A stretch of 64,000 nt of DNA, from NCBI RefSeq assembly GCF_024345535.1, contig NZ_JAGQBH010000008.1, positions 1 through 64,000 of the forward strand, written 5' to 3'. The notes under the pieces were generated by a model. The model ran no database searches. It saw only the letters and a list, made by a program, of their open reading frames with translations, and was not told the origin of the DNA. Numbering within the stretch: the stretch's first letter is position 1; the number at the start of each line of letters is the position of its first letter. This stretch comes from Cyanobium sp. N.Huapi 1H5 (lineage in GTDB: Bacteria > Cyanobacteriota > Cyanobacteriia > PCC-6307 > Cyanobiaceae). The translations under genes and the position numbers were made by a program. Below are positions 9,014-19,039 of this stretch, one piece after another.

Positions 9014-12000
9014 GTGACCGGGGCCGGCTGGGGCTTCTGGATCGACCGGGGCGGCACCTTCACCGATGTGGTGGCCCGCACGCCCGGGGGCGAGCTGCTG
9101 GTGCGCAAGCGCCTCTCCGATCCGCCGCGCCGGGCCGATGGCACCGCTCCACAGGATCCCGCTGTGGCCGCCCTGCGGGAGCTGCTGGAGCTGGCGCCTG
9201 ACCAGCCCATTCCCTCCGGGCTCGTGGCGGAGCTGCGGCTGGGCACCACCGTGGCCACCAACGCCCTGCTGGAGTGCCAGGGGGCGCCGGTGCTGTTGTT
9301 GGTGACCCGGGGCTTCGCCGACCTGCAGCGCATCGGCGACCAGCACCGCCCCGACCTCTTTGCCCTGGAGATCCGGCGGGCCGAGCCTCCGCCCCTGCGG
9401 GTCATTGAAGTAGGCGGCCGGCTGGCGGCGGATGGGGTGGAACTGGAGCCCCTGCAGCTGGATGCAGTGCTGGAGCACTCCCTGGCCCAGGCCCGCTCCG
9501 ACGGCTTCGGCAGCGTGGCCGTGGCCCTGCTCCACGCCGGCCGTCACCCGTGCCATGAGCAGGCTCTCGGGAGCTGGCTGGCCTCACGGGGCTTCGCCCC
9601 GGTGGTGCTCTCCCACCAGCTCAGCCGCCAGCCCCGGCTGGTGCCCCGCCTCGACACCAGCGTGCTTGAGGCCTCCCTGGGTCCGGTGCTGGGGGCCTAT
9701 CTCGATCAAGTCCATGCCGCCATCGGCGCGGCCATTCCGCTGCGGGTGATGACCTCCGCCGGAGCTCTGCGTGCGCCAGCCCTGCTGCAGGCCAAGGACA
9801 CGATCCTCTCCGGCCCCGCCGGCGGCATGGTGGCGGCCGTCGCGGTGGCGGAGGCGGCCGGATTCGGTGATGGCCCGATCCTCGGCTTCGACATGGGCGG
9901 CACCTCCAGTGACGTCTTCCACTTCGACGGCAGCCGCGGCGAGGCTGCCTGGGAGCGCAGTAGTGAAACGGAGATCGACGGCCTGCGGCTGCTGGCGCCG
10001 ATGCTGCCGATCCACACGGTGGCGGCGGGCGGCGGCTCGGTGCTGCACGTGCAGGACGGACGCCTGCAGGTGGGCCCCCGTTCGGCCGGCGCCAACCCCG
10101 GACCCGCCTGCTATGGCCGCGGTGGGCCCCTGGCGATCACCGACGCCAATCTGCTGCTGGGCCGCCTGCCTGTGAACGCGCTGCCGCGCCTGTTCGGCCC
10201 CGGCGGCGACCAGCCGGCCGATCGGGGGGTGGTGCTCGAGCGCTTCAAGGCCCTGGCCAGCCAGCTGGGGGTGGCGGGTCCAGAGTTGGCGGCCCAGGGG
10301 GCGCTGACGATCGCCATCGAGCGCATGGCCGAGGCGATCCGGCGCATCTCGATCCAGCGGGGCCACGACCTGCGCGGCGCCGTGCTCGTCACCTTCGGCA
10401 GCGCCGGCGGCCAGCTCACCTGCCCCCTGGCCGACGCCCTCGGTCTCACCCGGGTGCTGCTCCATCCCCTGGCCGGGGTGCTCTCGGCCTATGGCATCGG
10501 CCTGGCCCGCCCCTCCCTGCTGCGGGAGCGCACCCTGCGGAAGCCCTTCGAGCCGGCCCTGCTTCCCCAGCTGGAGCGGGAGATCGGGGCGCTGGTGGCC
10601 GAAGCCACCGCCGAGCTGCGCACCAGCGGCGATCTGGCGCCCGGCGAGGCGCCCCGCCGGCAGGCCCGCCTGGAGCTGCGATACCGCGGCAGCGACCAGG
10701 GGCTGGAACTGCCCTGGCCCGCTGCGCCGTCCGAGGGGCTGCTGGCTGAGCTGCGCGCCGGTTTCGAGGCCCGCCACCGGCAGCGCTTCGGCTTCGTGGC
10801 GGCGGACGAGCCGCTGGTGGTGGAGCGGCTTCAGGTGGAGGTGGCCGCCCCGGCCCCCGAGATCCCGGCGGGGGTCGTCCGGGCCGCGGAACTCCCGGAG
10901 GCGGCGGATCCACCCGAGCCCTCGGAATGGGTGCCCCTTTGCCTGGCCGAGGAGCAGGGTGCCGGCGCCGGGATGGTCTGGCGCCAGGTGCCCCTCTGGC
11001 GGCGGGAGCAGCTGGCGGCGGGCCAGCGGATTGCGGGCCCGGCCCTGGTGGTGGAGCCCACGGGCACCACGGTGCTGGAGCCCGGCTGGGGCGGCCGGGT
11101 GCTGGCGGGGGGCGAGCTGCTGCTGGAGCGGCAGGCGCCGCCCGTCGGAGCCTTCCTGCCCACCAGCAGCGACCAGGCGGTGGATCCAGTGCGGCTGGAG
11201 CTCTACAACCACCGTTTTGCCGCCATCGCCGAGCAGATGGGCGAACGGCTGCGCCAGTGCAGTCGTTCGGTAAATATCCGCGAGCGGCTCGACTTCTCCT
11301 GCGCCCTGTTCGATGGCGCCGGCCGGCTGGTGGCCAATGCTCCCCACATCCCCGTGCACCTCGGCTCGATGGGGGACAGCGTCGCCAGCCTGCTGGCCGC
11401 CGTGGCCGCCGGCACCCTGCCGCCCCTGGCGCCGGGCGACGCCTACGCCGCCAACGACCCCTTCGACGGCGGCACCCACCTGCCCGACATCACCGTGATC
11501 ACGCCGGTGTTCGCCCCGGAGGGCGGGGCGGCGCCGCTGCTGTTCGTGGCCTGCCGCGGCCACCACGCCGACGTGGGCGGCCTCACCCCGGGCTCGATGC
11601 CCCCCTTCAGCCGCCGGATTGAGGAGGAGGGGCTGTTGCTGCGCCACGTGCCGCTGCTGCGCCAGGGCCAGTTCGATGGGGCCGCCTGGCGTCAGCGGCT
11701 GGCCGCCGGCCCCCACCCGGTGCGCAACCCCGAGCAGCTGCTGGCCGACCTCCAGGCCCAGGTGGCCGCCAACCGGCTGGGGGAGAGCGAACTGCAGCGG
11801 CTGCTGAGCCGTGATGGCACCGGCGAGGTGAGCGCCTACCTGGGCCACGTGCTGGCCAATGCGGCCGAGGCTGTGCGTGACGCGATCGCCAGCCTCAGGG
11901 ATGGCGACCACACGGTCGAGCTCGACAACGGCAGCCGCATCGTTGTGGCCGTCCGCATCGACCGGGCCGCCCGCCGGGCCCGCATCGACTTCAGCGGCAC

Positions 12001-12766
12001 CTCCCCCCAGCTGGAGGGCAACTTCAATGCCCCGCTGGCGATCACCAAGGCGGCGGTGCTCTACGTGTTCCGCTGCCTGGTGGGCCGCCCGATCCCGCTC
12101 AACGCCGGCTGCTTCGAACCGATCGAGCTGGTGGTGCCCGAGGGGTGCCTGCTGCACCCGCGGCCGCCGGCGGCGGTGGTGGCCGGCAACGTGGAAACCT
12201 CCCAGGCGGTCACCAACGCCCTGTTCGGGGCGCTGGGGGTGATGGCGGCGGCCCAGGGCACGATGAACAACCTCAGCTTCGGTGATGCCCAGCGCCAGTA
12301 CTACGAGACCATCTGCGGCGGCACCGGCGCCGGGGTGAGCTCCGATGGCGGCGGTTTCGCCGGCGCCAGCGCGGTGCAGAGCCACATGACCAACTCGCGC
12401 CTCACCGATCCGGAGATCCTCGAGGACCGCTTCCCGGTGCGCCTGGAGAGCTTCGCCATCCGTCGCGGCAGCGGCGGTGCCGGCCGCTGGCCCGGCGGCG
12501 ATGGCGTGCTGCGGCGGCTGCGGTTCCTGGCGCCGATGACCGTCGCCATCCTCTCGGGTTCCCGGCGGGTGCCCCCGTTCGGTTTGGCCGGTGGCGGCGA
12601 TGGGGCGGTGGGGCGCAACCGGCTGGAGCGGGCCGACGGCCGGCTGGAGGAGCTGGCTGGCTGCGACCAGGTGGGCGTGCAGCCGGGCGACCTGCTGGAG
12701 ATCGCCACCCCCGGCGGCGGTGGCTTCGGCGCCCCGGATCCCGGTGGCGCGGGAGCCTCGCTGTGA
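9014..12766 (+). CDS. 5-oxoprolinase, fused HyuA-HyuB type
   Basis: ATP-dependent hydrolysis of 5-oxoproline to glutamate is the likely reaction, or a related hydantoinase activity. The 1250-residue protein carries an N-terminal HyuA part ([13 protein letters not shown] at the start, [10 protein letters not shown] as the second phosphate-binding motif, to about residue 680) and a C-terminal HyuB part (from about 720, with [20 protein letters not shown]). Full-length oxoprolinases are about 1250-1290 residues, so this is the complete fused form. I chose the GTG at 9014 because it lies just before the conserved start; a TTG at 8951 would add 21 unconvincing residues. The stop overlaps the next gene's GTG (GTGA), implying translational coupling. 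Without more context a hydantoinase cannot be excluded. Confidence 0.85.
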   Translation: MTGAGWGFWIDRGGTFTDVVARTPGGELLVRKRLSDPPRRADGTAPQDPAVAALRELLELAPDQPIPSGLVAELRLGTTVATNALLECQGAPVLLLVTRGFADLQRIGDQHRPDLFALEIRRAEPPPLRVIEVGGRLAADGVELEPLQLDAVLEHSLAQARSDGFGSVAVALLHAGRHPCHEQALGSWLASRGFAPVVLSHQLSRQPRLVPRLDTSVLEASLGPVLGAYLDQVHAAIGAAIPLRVMTSAGALRAPALLQAKDTILSGPAGGMVAAVAVAEAAGFGDGPILGFDMGGTSSDVFHFDGSRGEAAWERSSETEIDGLRLLAPMLPIHTVAAGGGSVLHVQDGRLQVGPRSAGANPGPACYGRGGPLAITDANLLLGRLPVNALPRLFGPGGDQPADRGVVLERFKALASQLGVAGPELAAQGALTIAIERMAEAIRRISIQRGHDLRGAVLVTFGSAGGQLTCPLADALGLTRVLLHPLAGVLSAYGIGLARPSLLRERTLRKPFEPALLPQLEREIGALVAEATAELRTSGDLAPGEAPRRQARLELRYRGSDQGLELPWPAAPSEGLLAELRAGFEARHRQRFGFVAADEPLVVERLQVEVAAPAPEIPAGVVRAAELPEAADPPEPSEWVPLCLAEEQGAGAGMVWRQVPLWRREQLAAGQRIAGPALVVEPTGTTVLEPGWGGRVLAGGELLLERQAPPVGAFLPTSSDQAVDPVRLELYNHRFAAIAEQMGERLRQCSRSVNIRERLDFSCALFDGAGRLVANAPHIPVHLGSMGDSVASLLAAVAAGTLPPLAPGDAYAANDPFDGGTHLPDITVITPVFAPEGGAAPLLFVACRGHHADVGGLTPGSMPPFSRRIEEEGLLLRHVPLLRQGQFDGAAWRQRLAAGPHPVRNPEQLLADLQAQVAANRLGESELQRLLSRDGTGEVSAYLGHVLANAAEAVRDAIASLRDGDHTVELDNGSRIVVAVRIDRAARRARIDFSGTSPQLEGNFNAPLAITKAAVLYVFRCLVGRPIPLNAGCFEPIELVVPEGCLLHPRPPAAVVAGNVETSQAVTNALFGALGVMAAAQGTMNNLSFGDAQRQYYETICGGTGAGVSSDGGGFAGASAVQSHMTNSRLTDPEILEDRFPVRLESFAIRRGSGGAGRWPGGDGVLRRLRFLAPMTVAILSGSRRVPPFGLAGGGDGAVGRNRLERADGRLEELAGCDQVGVQPGDLLEIATPGGGGFGAPDPGGAGASL

Positions 12767-14598
12767 GCACCGGCCGCCGGGTCGGCATCGGGGCGGTGCT
12801 GCTGCTGGTGGGACTGGGTGCCCCGCCGGTGCCGCCGGCGCTGGCCCAGGCCGTGGCGGCGCCGCCCGCCGCCGCGGAGAGCAACGTGCTGCTGGAGGGG
12901 GAGCAGCGCTTCCGGCCCCAGTGGTCGGCCCGGGGGCTGGTGGCGGCCCAGGAGCCGCTGGCCTCGGCGGCGGGGGCGGCGATCCTGCGCCAGGGGGGCA
13001 ATGCGGTGGATGGGGCGGTGGCCACCGCCTTCGCCCTGGCGGTCACCCTTCCCCAGGCCGGCAACCTGGGCGGCGGCGGCTTCCTGCTGCTCTGGCTGCC
13101 CGGCCCGTCGCCGGCCCGCCAGCGGGGCTGCCTGGACGGGGCCTCTGGTGGCAATCCGGCGGCCGGGCCCGAGCTGGCCATCGGCGGCGGCATGGCGGTG
13201 GCGGTCAACTTCCGCGAGACGGCCCCGGCGGCCGCCACGGCCACCATGTTCCTGGGGCCCGACGGCCAGGTGGACCGGACCCGCGCCACCCGCAGCCTGC
13301 TCAGCACCGCCGTGCCCGGCAGTGTGGCCGGCCTGGCCCTGGCCCAGCGCTGCTACGGCCGCCTGCCCCTGGCCCAGGTGATGGCGCCGGCGATCCAGCT
13401 GGCGGCCCAGGGCTTCCCGGTGAGCCGGGAGCTGAGCGATTCCCTGGCCGCCGCCGCTCCGCGGCTGCAGGCTGATCCCGTCTCCCGTCGCCTGTTCCTG
13501 CCGCCGCCGGTGCCCGGCACGCGGCTGCGCCAGGGCGAGCTGGCGGCCAGCCTGCGGCGCATCGCCGCCGAGGGGGAGCGGGGTTTCTACGCCGGGCCGG
13601 TGGCCGATGCCCTGGTGGCGGCCATGGAGCGGGGCGGCGGCCTGATCACCCACAGCGATCTGCGCGCCTACCGCGCCCAGCTGGTGCGGCCGCTGCGCCG
13701 CGAGTTCCGCGGCCATCCGGTGCTCACCATGCCGCCGCCCGGGGGCGGGCTCACCCTGCTGCAGCTGCTGGGGATTCTCGAACCCTTCGACCTGGCGGCC
13801 ACCGGCCTGAACAGTGCGGCCAGCCTCCATCCGATGGCCGAGGCCATGAACCTGGCCTACCGCGACCGCAACGCCCTGCTCGGCGACCCCGACCAGGTGC
13901 CGGTGCCGGTGGAACGGCTGCTGTCGCCGGCCCATCTCGACGGCCTGCGCGGCCGCATCGATCCCCGTCGTCACACCCCGGCCCCGGCGCTGGAGGCGGC
14001 CTCCGCACGTGAAGGCACCAACACCACCCACCTCTCGGTGGCCGACCGGCAGGGCGGGCTGGCGGCCCTCACCACCACCCTCAACTTCCCCTACGGCAAC
14101 GGCATCAGCGTGCCGGGGGCGGGCTTCCTGCTCAACAACGAGATGGACGATTTCACCGCCCTCCCGGGGAGCGCCAACGCCTTCGGCCTGCGCCAGGGGA
14201 CGGCCAACGCCATCGCACCGGGAAAGCGCCCGCTCAGCTCGATGGCCCCCACCCTGGTGTTCCGCCCCGATGGCCGCCCCTGGCTCGCCACCGGCAGCCC
14301 CGGCGGCAGCCGCATCATCACCACCATCCTCCAGGTGCTGCTCAACCGGATGGTGCACGGCCTCAACCTGGCCGGTGCCGTGGCCGCCCCCCGCATCCAC
14401 AGCCAGCTGTGGCCCGACAGGATCGATGCGGAGGAGGGTCTCAGCCCCGACAGCCGCCGCCTGCTGGAGGCCATGGGCCACAGCGTCCGCCGGGCCCCGG
14501 CCATGGGGGCGGCCAACAGCGTCGAGGTGCTGGCGGGCGGCGGCAGCCTGGGGACGGTGGATCCGCGCCGGGCCGAAGGTCCGGCCGTAGCGGAATGA
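12763..14598 (+). CDS. ggt: Gamma-glutamyltransferase, exported
   Basis: Transfers or hydrolyses the gamma-glutamyl group of glutathione and related peptides. It is 611 aa from a GTG that overlaps the upstream stop. Residues 1-30 are a signal peptide with a PPALAQA cleavage region, so the enzyme acts in the periplasm. The autoprocessing/nucleophile motif NTTHLSV is present: Thr421 aligns with the catalytic threonine and would give a small subunit of about 190 aa. The glycine-rich PLSSMAPTLVF segment follows. Pairing with a 5-oxoprolinase suggests a gamma-glutamyl salvage pathway: periplasmic breakdown of glutathione and cytoplasmic recovery of 5-oxoproline. Length and motifs are typical. Confidence 0.93.
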   Translation: MSTGRRVGIGAVLLLVGLGAPPVPPALAQAVAAPPAAAESNVLLEGEQRFRPQWSARGLVAAQEPLASAAGAAILRQGGNAVDGAVATAFALAVTLPQAGNLGGGGFLLLWLPGPSPARQRGCLDGASGGNPAAGPELAIGGGMAVAVNFRETAPAAATATMFLGPDGQVDRTRATRSLLSTAVPGSVAGLALAQRCYGRLPLAQVMAPAIQLAAQGFPVSRELSDSLAAAAPRLQADPVSRRLFLPPPVPGTRLRQGELAASLRRIAAEGERGFYAGPVADALVAAMERGGGLITHSDLRAYRAQLVRPLRREFRGHPVLTMPPPGGGLTLLQLLGILEPFDLAATGLNSAASLHPMAEAMNLAYRDRNALLGDPDQVPVPVERLLSPAHLDGLRGRIDPRRHTPAPALEAASAREGTNTTHLSVADRQGGLAALTTTLNFPYGNGISVPGAGFLLNNEMDDFTALPGSANAFGLRQGTANAIAPGKRPLSSMAPTLVFRPDGRPWLATGSPGGSRIITTILQVLLNRMVHGLNLAGAVAAPRIHSQLWPDRIDAEEGLSPDSRRLLEAMGHSVRRAPAMGAANSVEVLAGGGSLGTVDPRRAEGPAVAE

Positions 14599-14608
14599 GC
14601 CCCAGCCC

Positions 14609-15124
14609 TCAGGCCTCGGGAGCCGCGGGGGCGGTGATCAGGTTGAAGGCGGAGAAGGCCAGGCCGAAGCCGAACAGGGTACCGATGGCCCAGAGGCTGT
14701 CGGAGGGCCACTCGGCGATCAGCATGCCGCCCAGCACCACCGTGACGATGCCATCCAGCAGCACCAGGCCCCGGGCCGGCCCGGCGCCGGCGGCGGCGCC
14801 CGCCAGCTCCATCACCCCCTCGACGGCCAGCAGCACGCCGATGAACAGGGTCAGGCTGACGGTGCTGGCCACCGGGAAGGCCACCAGACCGATGCCGCCC
14901 ACCACATACAGCACCCCGGAGATGGCGCGGAACACCTTGCTGCGGGTGTCATCGGCCGAGGTGAGCCGCAGCAGCTGGGAGACGCCCGCCGCCGCTGCCA
15001 CCCCGCCCAGGGCGATGGTCAGCAGCGTGGCCGACACGAAGGGAAGCGCCAGGCAGAGAACGGCCGCCACCAGCAGCAGGCCGGCGGTGACCCAGCGCAG
15101 GGTGGGGGAAGCGGGGACGGACAA
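14609..15124 (-). CDS. HdeD/DUF308 family membrane protein
   Basis: 171 aa with about six hydrophobic segments arranged as short hairpins and the small-residue-rich repeats (ALGGVAAAAG, GVLYVVGGIGLVAF, GVLLAVEGVMELAG) typical of HdeD/DUF308 proteins. In enterobacteria HdeD is linked to acid resistance; the cyanobacterial role is not known. The first codon is TTG (no better upstream or internal start seen), so the exact N-terminus is uncertain. It converges on the ggt stop with 10 bp between them. Confidence 0.75.
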   Translation of the reverse strand: MSVPASPTLRWVTAGLLLVAAVLCLALPFVSATLLTIALGGVAAAAGVSQLLRLTSADDTRSKVFRAISGVLYVVGGIGLVAFPVASTVSLTLFIGVLLAVEGVMELAGAAAGAGPARGLVLLDGIVTVVLGGMLIAEWPSDSLWAIGTLFGFGLAFSAFNLITAPAAPEA

Positions 15125-15180
15125 GGGCTTGGAGAGGCTGGCTGGAGGTTAGGCCGCTTTCCCCGGGCCGACCGCCGGGC

Positions 15181-15567
15181 TCAGCGGGAGCGCGGCGGGC
15201 CGTTGTAGAGGATCGCCACCACCGTGCGGCCGTCCGGGGCGATTTTGATCTCCGTTTCCGTGGTGGCCGGCAGGCCCTTGGCCTCCCAGCCGGGGGGGCC
15301 TCCCAGGAAGCGGTAGACGAAACCGTCGGCGTCGTTGCGCACCAGGCAGGGGTTGGTGGCTGCCGACGTGCTGAACATGCAGTTGGCCGGGGTGTAGACC
15401 GTCAGCCCCCCATTGCTGAGCACGGCCGCGTTGCGGGCCAGGTTGAGGGCCCGGATCTCGTTGAAGGGAACGCCCTGGGCCAGGGAGGGGGCCATGGGGG
15501 CCACCGCCAGCAGGAGTCCCGCGGCGGCGGGCAGCAGGCGGGAGGCGGGCCGGAAACGGAAGGCCAT
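15181..15567 (-). CDS. Small exported protein, unknown function
   Basis: 128 aa. The first 31 residues form a clear signal peptide (RLLPAAAGLLLAVAPMAPSLAQG). The mature part has two cysteines (NCMFSTS and NPCLV) that could pair in the periplasm, and a C-terminal beta-rich tail (EIKIAPDGRTVVAILYNG). No family with known function is recognised. It stands divergently from the ion-channel gene, about 112 bp away. Confidence 0.7.
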   Translation of the reverse strand: MAFRFRPASRLLPAAAGLLLAVAPMAPSLAQGVPFNEIRALNLARNAAVLSNGGLTVYTPANCMFSTSAATNPCLVRNDADGFVYRFLGGPPGWEAKGLPATTETEIKIAPDGRTVVAILYNGPPRSR

Positions 15568-15679
15568 GGGGCTCCTTGCGGGTGCTTCCAGTATCGGTGC
15601 GCTGACCGGTTCCGGACCGCGGTGCCGCAGGTCGCTTCAGGGTTCCGGCCTACGTTGTGGATTCCGATCCATCGCCTCC

Positions 15680-16447
15680 GTGATCCGACCTCTGGCGGCG
15701 CCGGCCACGCCGGAAGGTCTGCTGCGGCGACGGCACCGCTTCTATCGCCGGCTGCTGTTTCTGTGCCTGCTGGTGATGCTGAGCCTGGCGTTTCCCCAGA
15801 CGCTGCGTCTGGCCGGGTCGGTGGGCTACTTCCTGATCACGCTGCTCACCACCGTCGAGCTGGGCGGCTTCCTCGCCGGCTCGGTGGCCCGTGACTGGGG
15901 TGACCGTCTTTACCTGGCGCTGGGAGGCGCCAACCTCGTCGCCCAGCTGTACTGGCTGCTGACCCCCGAGGCGCGGCGCCTGTCCGGGGTGCCCCTGCTG
16001 CTGATCACCACGCTGTTCATCGGCTGGAGCCTGGTGCGGCTGGTGCGGACCCTGGGCCGGGAGCCCCGCGCCACCCGTCCGGTGGTGGTCGGGGCGGTGG
16101 CCGGCTACCTGCTGCTCGGCCTCAGTGGCGGCCTGGTGCTGAGCGTGCTGGAAACGATCCAGCCCGGCAGCTTCCTGGCCAACACCGCCGATGGCCAGGC
16201 CGCCATCGTTCGCTCCCATGCGGGGGTGGCCGCCCACAGCGTCTGGGAGCTGGATTTCGCCCGCATCAATTACTTCGCCTTCGTCAGCCTCACCACCACC
16301 GGCTACGGGGACATCACCCCGGCCCTTCCTCCGGCGCGCATGGCCAGCGTGGTGCTGGGCATCGCCGGGCCGCTCTACATCGCCGTGATCCTGGGGGTGC
16401 TGATCAACCGGTTCAAGGGTTCGGAGGGGGGCGCCTCCGGCGACTGA
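15680..16447 (+). CDS. Potassium channel family membrane protein
   Basis: 255 aa from GTG 15680. The frame is open further upstream, but that part lies opposite the divergent exported-protein gene and is not channel-like. The sequence has about four leading membrane segments (residues 24-40, 48-66, 78-95, 104-122), then a pore module: TM (136-158), pore helix with the selectivity filter TTTGYGD (205-211) and the last TM (220-242). There is no cytoplasmic RCK or cyclic-nucleotide domain. The gene's 3' end overlaps that of the opposing NADH dehydrogenase gene by 73 bp. Confidence 0.82.
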   Translation: MIRPLAAPATPEGLLRRRHRFYRRLLFLCLLVMLSLAFPQTLRLAGSVGYFLITLLTTVELGGFLAGSVARDWGDRLYLALGGANLVAQLYWLLTPEARRLSGVPLLLITTLFIGWSLVRLVRTLGREPRATRPVVVGAVAGYLLLGLSGGLVLSVLETIQPGSFLANTADGQAAIVRSHAGVAAHSVWELDFARINYFAFVSLTTTGYGDITPALPPARMASVVLGIAGPLYIAVILGVLINRFKGSEGGASGD

Positions 16448-17859
16448 GCCACGCCATCCGGCGGCAGGGCCCGCTCGAGGCCCACATCCACACCGAGGTG
16501 CTGGTCGGGACGGCCGGTGATCAGCAGGGCCGTGCGCTGGCGGGTGGCGATCTGCCACATCCATTTGCTGAACAGGGCGATGCGGTTCTCGGTGTCGGGG
16601 ATGAAGGCCAGATGGGCCAGGGCCCAGAGCACCCAGCCAGCCAGCCCGCTCACATGCAGCCCGCGCAGATCCGCCACCGCGTACCAAGGGCCGATCACGG
16701 CCATGCTGCCGAGGTCGAACCAGCGGAACGGGGCGCTGCGGCGGCCTTCGAGGCCCGCCAGGATGTCGCGCGCCACCCAGCCGCCCATCTGCACCGCCGG
16801 CCCCGCCATGCCCGGCAGCACCCGGCCGTCGCCGGTGTGGGCGTAGTGGCACAGATCCCCCACCGCCCGGATCTCCGGGTGCCCCGGCAGCGAGAAGTCG
16901 GCCTCCACCTGCAGCCGTCCGCCCCGGTCGACGGGGGCGCCGGTGCGCTCGGCCAGCAGCCGGCCCAGACGCGAGGCCCGCACCCCGGCGGTCCAGCAGA
17001 TGGTGGCGGCCTCCAGGTCGCCGAGCCCTTGGTCGCCGGCGTCCGCCTCGCCAGCGGCGGCGTCCGGGGGGCGGCGCAGGAGCACCCGGCCCGGTTCGAT
17101 GGCGGCCACCATCGTGTTCAGGCGCAGCTCGACGCCGGCCCGCTCCAGGTAGGCCGCGGCGTCGGCGGAGAGTTTGGCCGCCATCGACGGCAGCACCCGA
17201 TCCACCGCATCCAGCAGGATCACCCGGCACTGGGCGCGGTCGAGCTGCTTGAAGTCCCGCTCCACGGCGCGGTGCATCAGCTCGATCAGGGAGCCGGCCA
17301 GCTCGCAGCCCGCCGGCCCGGCCCCCACCACCACCACCGACTGCAGGAAGCGGCGCCGCTCGGGATCTCTCGTCTGCTCGGCCTCTTCGAGGGCCATCAG
17401 CAGCCGGCGGCGGATCTCATCGGCGTGCTCGAGGATCTTCATCGGTGGCGCCAGGGGCCGCCACTCCTCGTGACCGAAGTAGGTGCTGCCGGATCCACTG
17501 GCCAGGACCAGGTGGTCGTAGGCGTAGCGGTGGTCGTTGAACACCACCTCCCGGGCCTCGGTGTCGATGTCGACCACCTCGCCCAGCAGGATCTGGATGT
17601 TGGGGGCCTGGCCCACCATCTGGCGCAGGGGCGACGCCACATCCGCTTCCGACACCAGACCGGAGGCCACCTGGTACAGCAGGGGCTGGAAGAGGTTGAA
17701 GTTGCGCTTGTCGATCAGGGTCACGCGCACCGGCTGTCCCGCCAGCACATGGCAGGCCTTGAGCCCGGCGAAGCCACCGCCCACGATCACCACGTGGGGC
17801 CAGTCGGCCATGGCGCCGTGGGGCGGATCCAGCTCGAGGAAGAAGCGTTCTTTGGCCAT
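16375..17859 (-). CDS. ndb: Type II NADH dehydrogenase (NDH-2)
   Basis: Single-subunit flavoprotein passing electrons from NAD(P)H to quinone without proton pumping. It is 494 aa from ATG 17859; an ATG at 17811 just before the FAD motif is an alternative. Seen: the FAD-binding VVIVGGGFAGL at the N-terminus, the NAD-binding VVVVGAGPAGCELAGSL in the middle, and the ICWTAGVRAS and IRAVGDLCHY motifs of the family. The C-terminal region includes a hydrophobic AGWVLWALAHLAFI likely to touch the membrane. The frame continues open upstream to 19731, but that is opposite the CobW-family gene and is not used. The 3' end overlaps the channel gene. Confidence 0.9.
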   Translation of the reverse strand: MAKERFFLELDPPHGAMADWPHVVIVGGGFAGLKACHVLAGQPVRVTLIDKRNFNLFQPLLYQVASGLVSEADVASPLRQMVGQAPNIQILLGEVVDIDTEAREVVFNDHRYAYDHLVLASGSGSTYFGHEEWRPLAPPMKILEHADEIRRRLLMALEEAEQTRDPERRRFLQSVVVVGAGPAGCELAGSLIELMHRAVERDFKQLDRAQCRVILLDAVDRVLPSMAAKLSADAAAYLERAGVELRLNTMVAAIEPGRVLLRRPPDAAAGEADAGDQGLGDLEAATICWTAGVRASRLGRLLAERTGAPVDRGGRLQVEADFSLPGHPEIRAVGDLCHYAHTGDGRVLPGMAGPAVQMGGWVARDILAGLEGRRSAPFRWFDLGSMAVIGPWYAVADLRGLHVSGLAGWVLWALAHLAFIPDTENRIALFSKWMWQIATRQRTALLITGRPDQHLGVDVGLERALPPDGVAQSPEAPPSEPLNRLISTPRITAM

Positions 17860-18004
17860 CAAGCGGAGGGGGCCATCGGGCTGATCCTCAGGAACGAACC
17901 GTAGGCAGCCCATCGCGGCGGGGCGGTAGTGACGGAAGCGGTTTGGCGGACGGGCTGGCGGGGTGACCCGCCGCGACCGCCACGGGGGACCGGGACTGCT
18001 AACT

Positions 18005-18019
18005 TGAAAATGATTCCCA
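18005..18019 (+). promoter_or_regulatory. Zur/Fur-type operator (7-1-7)
   Basis: TGAAAATGATTCCCA has the 7-1-7 architecture of Fur-family boxes: the left half TGAAAAT and the reverse complement of the right half agree at 5 of 7 positions. It lies 27 bp before the chosen start of the COG0523 GTPase, which heads the znuACB locus. The zinc context favours Zur over Fur. This is inference from pattern and position. Confidence 0.55.
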
Positions 18020-18045
18020 TGTCTGGCCCTTTGGGTTCTGCTCCG

Positions 18046-19032
18046 ATGCGCTCGGCCCCTTCCACGGCCCCTGACCGGGATCGCCTGCCCGTCACCGTCC
18101 TCACCGGCTATCTCGGCTCCGGCAAGACGACGCTGCTCAACCGCATCCTCACCCACGAGCACGGCCTCAAGGTGGCGGTGATCGTCAACGAATTCGGGGA
18201 GGTGGGCATCGACAACCAGCTGGTGATCGATGCCGATGAGGAGATCTTCGAGATGAACAACGGCTGCATCTGCTGCACCGTTCGCGGCGATCTCATCCGC
18301 ATCATCGGCAACCTGATGAAGCGCCGCGACCGCTTCGATCACCTGGTGATCGAGACCACCGGCCTGGCCGATCCGGCCCCCGTGATCCAGACGTTCTTCG
18401 TCGATGAGGATCTGCGGGACCAGCTCCGGCTCGACGCCGTCGTCACCCTCGTCGATCTCCGCCATGTGGAGCAGCACTGGGACAGCGAGGAGGTGCAGGA
18501 ACAGCTGGCCTTCGCCGATGTGCTGCTGCTCAACAAGACCGACCTGGTGGAGGCGGAGGCGCTCGAGGCCATCCGCCAGCGCACCCGGGCCATCAATCCC
18601 CTGGCCCGGGTGATTCCCACCTGCCGGGCCGATGCGGCCATGGACCAGATCCTGGGCGTGGGGGCCTTCGAGCTCGAGCGGGCCCTGGCGATCGATCCGG
18701 AGTTCCTCGCCTCCGACCATGACCACGAGCACGACGATGCCGTCAGCTCGGTGGCCTTCATCGAAGCGCGGCCGATGAGTTACAAGAAGCTGGGCGAATG
18801 GATCGACCGGCTGGTGAGCGAGCGGGGTCCCGATCTGTTCCGCATGAAGGGGATCATCCAGTTCGATGGCGAGAGCCACCGCTACGTCTTCCAGTCGGTG
18901 CACATGCTCATCGACAGCGCCCGGGATCGCCCCTGGCGGGCGGATGAAACCCCTCGCACCGATTTCGTGATCATCGGCCGCGATCTCGACGAACCCGCCC
19001 TGCGGGCCGCTTTCGAGGCCTGTGTCGCCTGA
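18046..19032 (+). CDS. COG0523 (CobW-family) GTPase, putative zinc metallochaperone
   Basis: 328 aa from ATG 18046; ATG 18010 and 18019 are in frame but overlap the putative Zur operator. Seen: Walker [10 protein letters not shown] (residues 21-29), the metal-binding C-x-C-C motif (GCICC, Cys74/76/77), the guanine-specificity motif LNKTDLV, and an Asp/His-rich loop DHDHEHDD near residues 224-231, then the CobW C-terminal domain. COG0523 proteins move metals, often zinc, at the cost of GTP. The Zur-like box, WD40 partner and zinc ABC genes just downstream point to zinc rather than cobalamin synthesis. Confidence 0.88.
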   Translation: MRSAPSTAPDRDRLPVTVLTGYLGSGKTTLLNRILTHEHGLKVAVIVNEFGEVGIDNQLVIDADEEIFEMNNGCICCTVRGDLIRIIGNLMKRRDRFDHLVIETTGLADPAPVIQTFFVDEDLRDQLRLDAVVTLVDLRHVEQHWDSEEVQEQLAFADVLLLNKTDLVEAEALEAIRQRTRAINPLARVIPTCRADAAMDQILGVGAFELERALAIDPEFLASDHDHEHDDAVSSVAFIEARPMSYKKLGEWIDRLVSERGPDLFRMKGIIQFDGESHRYVFQSVHMLIDSARDRPWRADETPRTDFVIIGRDLDEPALRAAFEACVA

Positions 19033-19039
19033 TCCGGCC

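Noticed and set aside
9584-12385. Open frame of 933 codons on the minus strand.
   Set aside because: Antisense to the well-defined oxoprolinase; composition is His/Gly/Gln-rich with no domain.
12301-14481. Open frame of 726 codons on the minus strand.
   Set aside because: Antisense to gamma-glutamyltransferase, which has its full catalytic motif.
15413-15679. N-terminal extension of the potassium channel.
   Set aside because: It is antisense to the exported-protein gene and not channel-like; GTG 15680 gives a sensible start.
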